Assembly (NCBI RefSeq): GCF_017829975.1
Contig: NZ_JAEEGA010000001.1
Coordinates: forward strand, 1-64,000
Origin: Vagococcus allomyrinae
Lineage (GTDB): Bacteria; Bacillota; Bacilli; Lactobacillales; Vagococcaceae
Direction: 5' to 3'
Length of the DNA stretch: 64,000 nucleotides
Shown here: positions 1-8,941 of the stretch, piece after piece
Numbering within the stretch: the stretch's first letter is position 1
How the letters are laid out: each line of letters opens with the position of its first letter
Translations under genes and position numbers: made by a program
Notes under the pieces: generated by a model
The model's database searches: none
Told to the model about the DNA's origin: nothing
What the model saw: only the letters and a program-made list of their open reading frames with translations

Positions 1-146
1 CAATAACCGTAGGAACTGCGGGGATAGCTTGGTAAATAAAAGACACCGCTGATAGTAAAGAAATACGCTATCAAGTATGCTTTCTTCCCAAGAATCTTGT
101 GACTTTAGTCATGAGAGGTTCAAGAGCAAATCTAGAAGGAGTGTTT

Positions 147-1013
147 ATGTATTTAGTGATTGATATTGGTGGTAGTAGTGTGAAGAGTGGGATTTGGCAA
201 GCTGGTAAACTGCTGGCAGAAGAGCAAGCGCTTTCCCCCGCCAGCTGGGAGGAAATGTTAGCTCAATTAGTGAACTTAAAAGCGAGAAAAAGTCAGGATT
301 ATCCGCTCAAAGGGGTGAGCTTTAGTTTGCCAGGGATTGTTAATAAGACAGCGGGGATTCTAGAAGGCGCTAGCTCATTAGCTTATTTACATGGTTTTGC
401 TTTTCGTGAAGTGGTGTCTCAAGCTATGGGATTGCCGGTTTTTATGGAAAACGATGCGAAGTGTGCGGCTTTGGCTGAACAGCGTTATGGGATTGCTAAA
501 AATAAGCAAAATGTGCTTTTTGTGGTGATTGGTACTGGAATTGGTGGCACGATTATTAGCGACGGCCAGATTCGTAAAGGCCATCATTCATTTAGTGGTG
601 AGTTTGGTATGATGTTAATTAATGGTCGTGATGAATGGGCGCTTCTTGGATCGGCTGTACATATGGCTCGAAGGGTGTCAGTAGCCAAGGGATTGTCGGA
701 AACGGCTTTAAGTGGACGAGAGGTCTTTGAGTTAGCGGAGGCAGGTGATCCACTAGCCCATCAGGCGGTGGAAGAACTCTATCATTATTTAGCCTTAGGA
801 ATTTACAATTTGCAGTATATCATTGATCCTGAACTGATTGTGCTCGGTGGTGGGATTTCAGCAAAAACAGGCCTAATCGCTGACATTGAGCGTCATTTGC
901 AATTGATTATGGGTTATGGGCAACGCTCGCCACTTTTCCCAAAATTAGCCGTCTGCCAGTTCGGCAATGAGGCTAACTTAATTGGAGCGGCAATAGTGGC
1001 TCAATCGGACTAG
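147..1013 (+). CDS. ROK-family sugar kinase
   Basis: This is a 288-residue cytosolic ATP-dependent sugar kinase of the ROK family. The N-terminal phosphate-binding motif DIGGSSVKSG, the central ENDAKCAALAEQ segment, the glycine-rich VIGTGIGGTII motif and the late LGGGIS motif are all visible. The zinc-binding Cys cluster found in many ROK kinases (CxCGxxGCxE) is absent, as in some beta-glucoside and related kinases, so the substrate is not settled. A longer reading frame begins at 99, but AGAAGGAG lies just before the ATG at 147 and the protein motif starts there. The gene is followed by its own terminator, so it is separate from the rnc operon. The first 100 bases of the window hold no complete gene. 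Confidence 0.85.
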   Translation: MYLVIDIGGSSVKSGIWQAGKLLAEEQALSPASWEEMLAQLVNLKARKSQDYPLKGVSFSLPGIVNKTAGILEGASSLAYLHGFAFREVVSQAMGLPVFMENDAKCAALAEQRYGIAKNKQNVLFVVIGTGIGGTIISDGQIRKGHHSFSGEFGMMLINGRDEWALLGSAVHMARRVSVAKGLSETALSGREVFELAEAGDPLAHQAVEELYHYLALGIYNLQYIIDPELIVLGGGISAKTGLIADIERHLQLIMGYGQRSPLFPKLAVCQFGNEANLIGAAIVAQSD

Positions 1014-1083
1014 TTTTGCCGAACTTCCAGAAGACTGGGTTATCCGAAATGGAAAGCTAGAGGCCCATTAAGTGGTGAACTAA

Positions 1084-1126
1084 ACAATTTCTCTTGCTGA
1101 TAGATCGTAAGAGGAATTGTTTTTTT
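1084..1126 (+). terminator. Rho-independent terminator after the ROK kinase
   Basis: An inverted repeat, ACAATTTCTCTT paired with AAGAGGAATTGT, is followed directly by a run of seven T. It lies about 70 bases downstream of the kinase stop codon. Confidence 0.85.
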
Positions 1127-1200
1127 GTTGACAATTAGCGAAGTAAACGAACAATTGCCTTTTAGTAATATAAGTATTTATGAATAATTCACTTAAAACA

Positions 1201-1229
1201 TTTTCAAACGGAGCTAAAACCAGTATAAT
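1201..1229 (+). promoter_or_regulatory. Promoter of the rnc-smc-ftsY operon
   Basis: TTTTCA at 1201-1206 and TATAAT at 1224-1229 are separated by exactly 17 bases. This is the best sigma-A type promoter in the 339-base gap between the kinase and rnc. Confidence 0.65.
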
Positions 1230-1290
1230 GGTTAGAGTATGAGGAAAAATATAAAATCAGTTTAGCTTGAAACACTCTGGAGGGGGTTAG

Positions 1291-1320
1291 ATGAAGAGAG
1301 GAGTTGCTCGATTTGTCTGA
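1291..1320 (+). CDS. Possible 9-codon leader peptide ahead of rnc
   Basis: A very strong ribosome site (GGAGGGGG, 4-base spacing) precedes ATG and a 9-codon reading frame MKRGVARFV ending in TGA. It lies in the leader between the predicted promoter and rnc. No hairpin pair that would make it an attenuator was recognised. It may be a chance frame, but a ribosome site this strong is unusual in front of a non-coding stretch. Confidence 0.25.
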   Translation: MKRGVARFV

Positions 1321-1352
1321 CTTTTAAGCTATTCAGTAAGGAAGTTACAACC

Positions 1353-2045
1353 ATGAATGAACAATTAATAAAGCTCGTGAAACACAAGTATCAAGTTGAA
1401 TTTACCGATCCGACACTATTGGAGCAAGCTTTCACTCATTCATCTTATGTAAATGAGCATCGATATTTGCAACTAGCGGATAACGAACGTTTGGAATTTT
1501 TAGGAGACGCCGTGTTAGAGTTAATCGTGTCAGAGTTTCTGTTTGGTTTTTATACAAAACTACCAGAAGGCAAGTTAACGAAAATGCGAGCAGCGATTGT
1601 CTGCGAAGAGAGTCTCGCCAAATTCGCCAAAGAATGCGAATTTGATCAGTATATTCGTTTAGGAAAAGGGGAAGAAAACTCTAATGGTCGTCAACGTCCG
1701 TCATTATTGTGTGATTTATTTGAAGCCTTTTTAGGAGCGTTATACTTGGACCGTGGCTTAGCTGAAGTGGAAAAATTTGTGGCGAAAGTTGTTTTCCCTA
1801 AAATAAAATCTGGTGCTTTTTCACATGAGATGGATCATAAGACGGCTTTACAGGAAATACTGCAACGAAATGGGGATATTGACATTGAATATCGTTTAGT
1901 CCATGAAGAAGGGCCAGCTCACGATCGTCAATTTTCAGTTGAGGTTAGTGTTGGTGGCAAAGTGATTGGGACAGGGATTGGTAAATCGAAAAAGATGGCA
2001 GAACAGCGGGCCGCTGAATTCGCCATTATGAATATTAAGAAATAA
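1353..2045 (+). CDS. rnc: Ribonuclease III
   Basis: This is a 230-residue double-strand-specific endoribonuclease that matures rRNA precursors and processes structured mRNAs as a dimer in the cytosol. The family signature NERLEFLGDAVLEL lies near residues 43-56 and carries the catalytic Glu and Asp. A second acidic motif, DLFEAFLGALYLD, is near residues 120-132. The C-terminal third is a double-stranded RNA-binding domain ending in KSKKMAEQRAAEFAI. The length is normal for the family. It heads the operon with smc 75 bases downstream, a conserved Gram-positive arrangement. The ribosome site (AAGGAAG) is moderate. Confidence 0.98.
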   Translation: MNEQLIKLVKHKYQVEFTDPTLLEQAFTHSSYVNEHRYLQLADNERLEFLGDAVLELIVSEFLFGFYTKLPEGKLTKMRAAIVCEESLAKFAKECEFDQYIRLGKGEENSNGRQRPSLLCDLFEAFLGALYLDRGLAEVEKFVAKVVFPKIKSGAFSHEMDHKTALQEILQRNGDIDIEYRLVHEEGPAHDRQFSVEVSVGGKVIGTGIGKSKKMAEQRAAEFAIMNIKK

Positions 2046-2120
2046 CAATCAGCTGGACAGGTGAGGCAGTTTCCCCATCGGTTCAGCTGGCTTTAGTTTG
2101 AAGAAAGGGGCCTTGTATTC

Positions 2121-5100
2121 GTGTATTTAAAGAAAATCGAAATTGCGGGGTTTAAATCCTTTGCAGAGCGAACGGTGATTGAGTTTGACAGAGGGTTAAC
2201 AGCGGTTGTTGGGCCTAATGGCAGTGGCAAAAGTAATATTACTGAAGCGATTCGTTGGGTACTGGGAGAGCAGTCGGCGAAAAGCCTTCGTGGGGGTAAG
2301 ATGCCCGATGTTATCTTTGCCGGTACGACTAAGCGGAAGCCTTTAAACATTGCCGAAGTTACCGTTGTGTTGGACAATGAGCAGCGCTTTTTACCGCTTG
2401 ATTTTAGCGAAGTCAGTGTCACTCGCCGTCTTAAGCGGACAGGCGAAAGTGATTTTTATATTAATAAACAAAGTTGTCGCTTAAAAGATATTATTGATCT
2501 TTTTATGGATTCTGGTTTAGGGAAAGAATCTTTTTCGATTATCTCTCAAGGTAAGGTTGAAGCGATTTTTAATAGTAAACCAGAAGATCGTCGAGGGATA
2601 TTTGAAGAGGCTGCGGGCGTCTTAAAGTACAAGCAGCGAAAGCGGCAAGCTGAACAAAAATTATTTGAAACAGAAGATAATTTAAATCGGGTACAGGACA
2701 TTATTTATGAATTGGAAGGCCAGTTGGAGCCTTTAGGCGAGCAGAGCCACATCGCCAAGAAGTACTTGCAATTAAAGGAGCAGTTGACGTCGATTGATGT
2801 CAGTGTGACTGTTCATGAAATTGATCAGTTAAAGGCGGAGTGGCAGCTGCGGGATGTTGAATTGACTGAGGTTAATCAGACGTTGGCCGATGTCAGCGCC
2901 TCGATTGGCAATTTTGAGCGAACCTTGATCAATCTGCGGGACAAGCGAACGCGCTTGGACGAAAAGCTCGATTTGGAACAACAGCATCTACTGACTGTGA
3001 CAGAAGCTTATGAACAGGCAGAAGGTCAAAAAAATGTCTTGGTGGAGCGTTCTCAAAATACCGAAAAAACCGCCAGTGAATACGACCAGACCTTACAAGG
3101 GGTGCGGGCCAAAATTGTGGCATTTGAAGCGGAAAAGGCGGGCTTGACTCAAGAACTGGCTAAAAAAGAAGCCAAAAAAGCGGAGTTAGTTGCCACAGTC
3201 AACGAGTTAACTGAGTTAGTGGAAACGTACAGCAAGTCGGCTAAAGAGCGTTTGGCAGAACTGCGCAGTGAATACGTGGAGCTGATGCAAAATCAAGCCA
3301 ATACAAGTAATGATTTAAAGCACTTGGAGAAACAGTACCAACAAGAGAGCACTAAAAATCAAGTGGCTATCGACCAGCATCAGCAATTGATTCAGCAACA
3401 GGCTCAATTAAGTGAGCGAGAAGCAGAAGGCCAATTGAAATTAACGAAACATACGGAAGCCTTGGAGCGTCTGCGTCGTGAATACACAGCGGCTCAAAAG
3501 CTGGCTCATAGCTCTAAGCAAGAGCTAGGCATTAAAGAGAAGCAGATGTACGATGCCATGGGGATTTTACAACAAGCCAAGGCGCGGCAAAAAAGTCTTC
3601 AAGAATTGCAGGAAAATTATGCTGGGTTCTATCAAGGGGTGCGAGCGGTATTAAAGGCTAAGGATGAAGTTTCCGGTCTAGTCGGAGCGGTAGCCGAATT
3701 GATCACCGTGCCACAAGAACTAGCATTGGGAATTGAGACTGCTTTAGGTGGGGCGGCTCAAAATGTGATTGTGGAAGACGAAGGTGCAGGTCGCAAGGCG
3801 ATTGCTTATTTGAAAAACAAGCGTTTAGGTCGGGCGACCTTCTTACCGTTGACCACGATTAAGCCTCGGACGATGAACAGTACGGTTCGCCAGGAACTAA
3901 AAGGGACTGCCGGCTTTATCGGCATTGCCAGTGAGTTGGTAAGTTTTGAGCCACGGATTAAGCATGTGGTGGAAAATCTTTTAGGTGTGACCATTTTAGC
4001 TCGTGATTTAGCGAGTGCCAACCAAATTGCCAAGCAGGTTCGCTATCAGTTTCGGGTGGTCTCCTTAGAAGGGGATGTCATGAATCCTGGTGGTTCCATG
4101 ACTGGTGGTGCCACTCGTAAAGGCAATCAAGGCAATCTCTTTGCTCAAGCAGGTGAGTTACAAACCCTGACGGAGCAAGTCGCTAAGATGTCCGCTGAAC
4201 TGGTTAAACGAGAAGCACTGGTTCGTCAATTAAAAGAGGACGTAGCCGATGCCGATATTCAGTTGGAACAATTGCGAGAAGCAGGCGAAAAGGCTCGAAT
4301 TAAGGAGCAAGAATTAAAAAGTCAGCTTGACATGTTGGCAACTGAGCGGAAACAATTAACCCGAGAACAGCAAGCGTTTGAAAATGACTCCCAAGGCTTA
4401 ACTAACTTTTTGGCGGATTACGAAGAGCAAAAAGGGCAACTGGAAGCTCAAATGGCTAATATTCAGGAAGCTCGTCAGCAACTGGATGAAGAGATGAATC
4501 AGACAGATGCTCAGGAAGCCATCAACACCAAGTTGCGTGAAGAAGCCCAAGAGAAGTTGAAAAATCGTCAATCACGGGTGGCGGTTGTTTCAGAACAAAT
4601 CGTTCATTCACAACAGTTGATTGCAGACAAGAACAGTCAATTGCAAGAAGCTCAAACAGAAGCCGCTAAACTGGCTGAGCAAATCCGTTCTTTAACCGAC
4701 GCGAGTTCCGATCACGCTGAATCTCAAGAATCAATTCAAGGGCGGATGGTGGAGTTAAGTGAGCGTAAAACCACTTTACAAGCTCTGTTAGTCAGTTTAA
4801 AAGAGGAGCGGGAAAGTGTTCATCAGAAAATAGCTGAACTGGACGGGGATTTAACGACTGCCAATAAGAATCAACAAGAGCTGCTTGGCAAAAAGTCAAA
4901 AGCAGAAGTGGTTAAAAGTCGTTCGGAAGTAGGCATGGATAATGCGCTGCAACATTTACAGGAAGATTACAGTTTAACATATGAAGCTGGCAAGGAGTTG
5001 TATCCTTTAGAAGTCGAGTTTGAAGAAGCTAAAGGTAAAATTCGCAGTTTAAAACGAGAGATTGACAGCTTAGGCCCAGTCAATATGGGCGCAATCGAGC

Positions 5101-5708
5101 AGTACGAGACTGTCAATGAACGTTATACTTTTTTGGTGACTCAGCGAGATGATTTATTAGACGCCAAAGAAAGTTTGTTTGAGACGATGACTGAAATGGA
5201 TGACATCGTGAAGGAGAAATTTGAAGAAGTCTTTATGGCGATTCGTGAGAAGTTTCGAATTGTCTTTCCCAATATGTTTGGCGGTGGACACGCTGACTTA
5301 CGTCTAACTGATCCAACGGATTTATTAAATACCGGGATTGAAATTGTCGCTCAGCCACCTGGCAAAAAATTGCAAAGCCTGAGTTTGCTTTCAGGGGGAG
5401 AACGGGCCTTGACGGCGATTGCATTGTTGTTCTCGATTATTCAAGTTCGTCCTGTGCCATTCTGTGTGCTAGATGAGGTCGAGGCTGCTTTAGATGAGGC
5501 CAATGTTGCCCGTTTTGGCCAGTATTTAAGTCACTTTGAAGATGACACTCAGTTTATCGTAATTACTCACAGAAAAGGCACGATGGAAGCGGCCGATGTG
5601 TTGTACGGTGTGACCATGCAAGAATCAGGCGTATCGAAGATTGTATCAGTTCGCTTGGAAGAAATTAACGAGCGTGGCGATATTGAAATAGACAGCGAAA
5701 CGGCGTGA
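2121..5708 (+). CDS. smc: Chromosome segregation ATPase SMC
   Basis: This is a 1195-residue structural maintenance of chromosomes protein, the core of the ScpA/ScpB condensin that organises and segregates the nucleoid. The N-terminal head has the Walker A motif GPNGSGKS at residues 31-38. Two long coiled coils rich in Gln, Glu and Lys flank a hinge at about residues 500-680, with the glycine-rich NPGGSMTGGA segment. The C-terminal head has the ABC signature LSGGERALTAIAL and the Walker B motif VLDEVEAALDEANV. The start codon is GTG, preceded by AAGAAAGGGG; it places the conserved YLKKIEIAGFKSF at the N-terminus. The scp genes are not in this window. Confidence 0.98.
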   Translation: MYLKKIEIAGFKSFAERTVIEFDRGLTAVVGPNGSGKSNITEAIRWVLGEQSAKSLRGGKMPDVIFAGTTKRKPLNIAEVTVVLDNEQRFLPLDFSEVSVTRRLKRTGESDFYINKQSCRLKDIIDLFMDSGLGKESFSIISQGKVEAIFNSKPEDRRGIFEEAAGVLKYKQRKRQAEQKLFETEDNLNRVQDIIYELEGQLEPLGEQSHIAKKYLQLKEQLTSIDVSVTVHEIDQLKAEWQLRDVELTEVNQTLADVSASIGNFERTLINLRDKRTRLDEKLDLEQQHLLTVTEAYEQAEGQKNVLVERSQNTEKTASEYDQTLQGVRAKIVAFEAEKAGLTQELAKKEAKKAELVATVNELTELVETYSKSAKERLAELRSEYVELMQNQANTSNDLKHLEKQYQQESTKNQVAIDQHQQLIQQQAQLSEREAEGQLKLTKHTEALERLRREYTAAQKLAHSSKQELGIKEKQMYDAMGILQQAKARQKSLQELQENYAGFYQGVRAVLKAKDEVSGLVGAVAELITVPQELALGIETALGGAAQNVIVEDEGAGRKAIAYLKNKRLGRATFLPLTTIKPRTMNSTVRQELKGTAGFIGIASELVSFEPRIKHVVENLLGVTILARDLASANQIAKQVRYQFRVVSLEGDVMNPGGSMTGGATRKGNQGNLFAQAGELQTLTEQVAKMSAELVKREALVRQLKEDVADADIQLEQLREAGEKARIKEQELKSQLDMLATERKQLTREQQAFENDSQGLTNFLADYEEQKGQLEAQMANIQEARQQLDEEMNQTDAQEAINTKLREEAQEKLKNRQSRVAVVSEQIVHSQQLIADKNSQLQEAQTEAAKLAEQIRSLTDASSDHAESQESIQGRMVELSERKTTLQALLVSLKEERESVHQKIAELDGDLTTANKNQQELLGKKSKAEVVKSRSEVGMDNALQHLQEDYSLTYEAGKELYPLEVEFEEAKGKIRSLKREIDSLGPVNMGAIEQYETVNERYTFLVTQRDDLLDAKESLFETMTEMDDIVKEKFEEVFMAIREKFRIVFPNMFGGGHADLRLTDPTDLLNTGIEIVAQPPGKKLQSLSLLSGGERALTAIALLFSIIQVRPVPFCVLDEVEAALDEANVARFGQYLSHFEDDTQFIVITHRKGTMEAADVLYGVTMQESGVSKIVSVRLEEINERGDIEIDSETA

Positions 5709-5756
5709 TTATTTTAGTTGAATTTGTCAACTAAAAACAGGGAGGAATTGACTAGA

Positions 5757-6578
5757 ATGATTAAATTAATCGCCATTGATTTAGATGGCACTTTATTGAC
5801 AGATGATAAACAGATTTCTGCTCGCAATATTGAAACACTTCAGCAAGCGAAAGCTCAAGGGGTAAAAGTCGTCCTTTGTACGGGGCGACCATTAAATTCA
5901 GTCGTTGGCCATTTGGAAACGTTGGGTTTAACTGAGCCAGGCGATTACGCTGTGACCTTTAATGGCGGCTTGGTTCAAAAGAACGACACTGGCGAGATCT
6001 TATCAAAAGACATTATGAGCTTTGAGGATGTGGCGACGATTTTTGACTTAACACAGGAACTAAGTCTGCCTTTAGACGTGGTTTCTAACGAGACAGTCTA
6101 TCGCATTCAGCCGCAACCAGCGGCTTATCCTTCACTGTACAATCAGTTGAATTCTATCTTAAGATTTGAAGATCGAACATTAGCTGAGTTACCTCAAGAT
6201 CGTGATTTCAACAAGATGGTTTGTGCGATAGAAGGGGATTATTTGGAGCAACAATTACCGAAAATTCCAGCTAGCTTCCATGAGCGCTATAATATTGTTC
6301 GCTCAGGAGAACGATTATTTGAATTTTTGAATAAGCATGTCACAAAAGCCAATGGTTTAGTCAAGCTAGGTCAGATTTTAGGGATTGACCAAAGTGAGAT
6401 GATGGCTTTAGGAGATGAAGAAAACGATTTGTCGATGATCGACTATGCTGGCTTAGGAGTGGCCATGGCCAATGCTTCAGCAGAAATCAAAGAAATGGCC
6501 CAGTATATTACGGATTCCAATGAAGAAGATGGTGTCGCCAAAGCCGTTGAGAAATTTGTGTTAAACGAAACGCCATAA
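5757..6578 (+). CDS. Cof-type HAD-superfamily hydrolase
   Basis: This 273-residue cytosolic phosphatase belongs to the Cof/YidA subfamily of haloacid dehalogenase enzymes, which dephosphorylate sugar phosphates and similar small molecules. Motif I, DLDGTLLTDD, supplies the nucleophilic Asp near the N-terminus. Motif II is the T in VVLCTGRP. Motif IV, LGDEENDLSMI, binds magnesium near the C-terminus. The central cap insertion is of the C2B type by length. A TTG frame opens at 5718, but AGGGAGGAATT before the ATG at 5757 and the conserved motif position favour 5757. It lies between smc and ftsY, as in other Enterococcaceae. Confidence 0.93.
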   Translation: MIKLIAIDLDGTLLTDDKQISARNIETLQQAKAQGVKVVLCTGRPLNSVVGHLETLGLTEPGDYAVTFNGGLVQKNDTGEILSKDIMSFEDVATIFDLTQELSLPLDVVSNETVYRIQPQPAAYPSLYNQLNSILRFEDRTLAELPQDRDFNKMVCAIEGDYLEQQLPKIPASFHERYNIVRSGERLFEFLNKHVTKANGLVKLGQILGIDQSEMMALGDEENDLSMIDYAGLGVAMANASAEIKEMAQYITDSNEEDGVAKAVEKFVLNETP

Positions 6579-6609
6579 ATAATGACAATCATATAAGGAG
6601 GGAACTCGT

Positions 6610-7935
6610 TTGGGATTTTTTGATAAAATAAAAAAAGCTTTTACTGGCGAACAAGAAGAAACAGTGGAAGAAATCGTTGAAACTGATGTGGAGCAAGAGG
6701 AATCAGCGGAGCAGACCACTGAGGTGGCTGACACGGCTGAACTGGACGAAGGGCCAGAGGCTGTTGAAGATGAAGGGAAAACCACACTGGATGTCAGCGA
6801 ACCAGAAGGGACTCCAACAGAGGTAATACCTGAAACAGAGACGACAGTTGAAGAACTTGAAGTGACCTTGGATGTTGAACCAGTTGAACTGAGCGAACCG
6901 GTTGAGGTTGAGGAAGTGGCTCCCGTAGCACCTGAGCAGGTTCCTGAGCCCGTGGCGGAAATTGCAGAAGTGCTGGAAACCGATGCCTCAACAGAATCAG
7001 AAGCCGCTCAGAAAATGGATAAGGGGCTGAAAAAAACCCGACGAACTTTCTCACAAGTCTTAAATGAATTAATGGCTAATTTCCGTAGTGTGGATGAAGA
7101 ATTTTTCGAAGACCTTGAGGAAACATTGATTACAGCAGATGTTGGCTTTGAAACCAGTTTGCGAATTACAGATGAGTTGCGCAAAGAAGTGAAGCTACGC
7201 AATGCTAAAAAGAACAGCGATGTTCAAAAGGCGATTGTTGAGAAGATGGTTGAGATTTACGAAGAAAACAGCGAAGGCGAAAATAACCAGTTGAACATTC
7301 AACAGGGGTTAACAGTCATGTTATTCGTTGGCGTTAATGGTGTCGGTAAAACAACTAGTATTGGGAAACTTGCCAATCAGTACCGTTTAGCAGGGAAAAA
7401 AGTTCTTTTAGCGGCGGCGGACACCTTTAGAGCAGGAGCGATTGACCAATTAGTCGTTTGGGGAGAACGTGCTCAGGTTGAAGTGGTTCGCGGTAATGCC
7501 GGAGGCGATCCCGCAGCTGTTGTCTATGATGCAGTGGAAAAAGCCAAAGCCCAAGAGGCAGATATTTTATTGGTGGATACGGCTGGTCGCTTGCAAAACA
7601 AAGTTAATCTGATGAATGAGTTGGAAAAAATCAAGCGAGTTATTCAACGGGAAATACCAGATGGCCCCCATGAAGTGATGTTGGTTGTTGACGCTACAAC
7701 CGGGCAAAACGCTATGGTTCAGGCGAAGCAGTTTAAAGAAACCACTGATGTGACGGGATTAGTACTGACTAAATTAGATGGTACGGCCAAAGGTGGGATG
7801 GTCTTGGCGATTCGCAATGAGTTGCACATTCCAGTTAAATTAGTTGGCTTAGGCGAAGGGATTGATGATTTGCAACCCTTTAATCCGAATGATTTTATCA
7901 ATGGCATGTTCAAAGAATTACTGGAAGCAAAATAG
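6610..7935 (+). CDS. ftsY: Signal recognition particle receptor FtsY
   Basis: This 441-residue SRP receptor GTPase docks ribosome-SRP complexes at the membrane for co-translational insertion. Residues from about 15 to 130 form an acidic Glu/Asp/Val/Pro-rich A domain. The NG domain follows, with the helical N region from about 140 and the GTPase from about 235. G-motifs seen are GVNGVGKTTS (near residue 241), AADTFRAGAIDQL, DTAGRLQNK and TKLDGTAKGG. The start codon is TTG, with AAGGAGGGAAC about five bases upstream. It is the last gene of the rnc-smc-HAD-ftsY operon. Confidence 0.97.
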   Translation: MGFFDKIKKAFTGEQEETVEEIVETDVEQEESAEQTTEVADTAELDEGPEAVEDEGKTTLDVSEPEGTPTEVIPETETTVEELEVTLDVEPVELSEPVEVEEVAPVAPEQVPEPVAEIAEVLETDASTESEAAQKMDKGLKKTRRTFSQVLNELMANFRSVDEEFFEDLEETLITADVGFETSLRITDELRKEVKLRNAKKNSDVQKAIVEKMVEIYEENSEGENNQLNIQQGLTVMLFVGVNGVGKTTSIGKLANQYRLAGKKVLLAAADTFRAGAIDQLVVWGERAQVEVVRGNAGGDPAAVVYDAVEKAKAQEADILLVDTAGRLQNKVNLMNELEKIKRVIQREIPDGPHEVMLVVDATTGQNAMVQAKQFKETTDVTGLVLTKLDGTAKGGMVLAIRNELHIPVKLVGLGEGIDDLQPFNPNDFINGMFKELLEAK

Positions 7936-7937
7936 AG

Positions 7938-7985
7938 TAACAGCAAGTATAATGAGTGACATCATTGTGCTTGCTGTTATTTTTT
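7938..7985 (+). terminator. Terminator after ftsY, possibly shared with the facing DeoR gene
   Basis: AACAGCAAGTATAATGA pairs with TCATTGTGCTTGCTGTT and is followed by ATTTTTT. The convergent gene ends at 7988, so the hairpin may serve both strands. Confidence 0.85.
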
Positions 7986-7987
7986 AC

Positions 7988-8743
7988 TTAGTAGAGTAAT
8001 TCAAAATCGAGGTTATGGGCACTTTCCAGATAGTCAATACTGGGCTCAGTATTGGTGATAAGGGCATCGATCTGTTGATAACTGGACAAGTTAAAAAAGT
8101 GAGGGGAATCGAACTTCGTTTCATCGCATAGGAGAATGGATTGTTTCGCGTTGGCCATCAGATGTTGCTTAAAGAGTGCTTGATTCAAACTGGCTTCGTA
8201 TGTTCCTTCAGGATCGATGCCACGGCAAGAGAGGAAGCAAAGATCGGCTTTAAAATTAGCGATGAAGTTACCGGTTAACTCGCCGACAATTGAGGTGGAG
8301 TTGGTTTTAAGCTCCCCACCAGGCAAATAGACTTTAACATTGTCCATGGCACTTAAACTAATGGCGTTGCGCAAGCCGTTGGTCACGACGATGATATTGT
8401 GAAATTGTCGCAAATGTTCGCAAATATAGAAGGATGTACTGCTAGAATCCAAGAAGATTGACATGCCGTTGCCGATAAAATCCGCAGCAAGGGAGGCGAT
8501 ATAGGCTTTAGCTTCGTTATTTTCAGTTTCACGATAAAAGTGGGAGAACTCAGTATTACTTTTGGAAATAATGGTAGCGCCACCATGGTGACGTTTGATT
8601 AAGCCGTTGGTTTCCAGATCGAGTAACTCTCGGCGCAAAGTTGATAAACTACAAAATAATTGCTTACATAATTCAGCATTGCTGAGACTCTTTTTTTTGG
8701 TAAGCAGATCTAAAATAGTGTTTTGACGGATGGATAAAGTCAA
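7988..8743 (-). CDS. DeoR-family regulator of the fucose operon
   Basis: This 251-residue sugar-operon repressor has an N-terminal winged helix-turn-helix (near LSNAELCKQLFCSLSTLRR, then DLETNGLIKRHHGGA), which is the DeoR signature. A C-terminal sugar-phosphate sensing domain has the SSSTSFY phosphate-loop-like segment and the GIDPEGTYEAS motif. It is divergent from the fucose genes, so it most likely represses them and responds to a phosphorylated intermediate such as fuculose 1-phosphate; this is inference from position. A GTG at 8752 opens the frame but lies inside the ribosome site AGGAGGTG. The TTG at 8743, eight bases after AGGAGG, is the better start. Confidence 0.85.
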   Translation of the reverse strand: MTLSIRQNTILDLLTKKKSLSNAELCKQLFCSLSTLRRELLDLETNGLIKRHHGGATIISKSNTEFSHFYRETENNEAKAYIASLAADFIGNGMSIFLDSSSTSFYICEHLRQFHNIIVVTNGLRNAISLSAMDNVKVYLPGGELKTNSTSIVGELTGNFIANFKADLCFLSCRGIDPEGTYEASLNQALFKQHLMANAKQSILLCDETKFDSPHFFNLSSYQQIDALITNTEPSIDYLESAHNLDFELLY

Positions 8744-8770
8744 GATCAGCACCTCCTATGGTTGGATTGA

Positions 8771-8872
8771 TTGTGAATAGTTTTGACTCGTTGTGAACTA
8801 ATTTTAGTATAAAAGCGGTAACAGTTCAACTTTTTGTTCAAATCTATTTTTTTCTTTTTGAAATCGTATAAT
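8771..8872 (+). promoter_or_regulatory. Fucose operon control region: repeated half-sites, cre and promoter
   Basis: TTGTGAA occurs at 8771 and TTGTGAAC at 8791, exactly 20 bases apart. The reverse half-sites GTTCAAC (8824) and GTTCAAA (8836) follow. These are plausible DeoR-type operators. Between them, 8810-8823 (TAAAAGCGGTAACA) matches the CcpA cre consensus at all but one defined position. TATAAT at 8867-8872 is the likely -10 of the operon; its -35 is weak. The layout suggests repression by the divergent DeoR protein and carbon catabolite control. Confidence 0.6.
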
Positions 8873-8941
8873 AGGATTAAGAAAAATGAGTCATGGCTAG
8901 CGTAATGACAGAACATGTTTTCAACTTAGGAGGAAATGACA

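Noticed and set aside
1-98. Tail of an upstream gene at the window edge
   Set aside because: Short frames end at 35 and 52, but too little is visible to support either.
2093-2422. Minus-strand open frame of 109 codons opposite smc
   Set aside because: It lies wholly opposite the conserved Walker A region of smc, has no ribosome site and is low-complexity; it is a shadow of the coding strand.
6794-7054. Minus-strand frame rich in Pro/Gln/Arg opposite ftsY
   Set aside because: Arises from the acidic repeat-like A domain of ftsY read backwards; no start signal.
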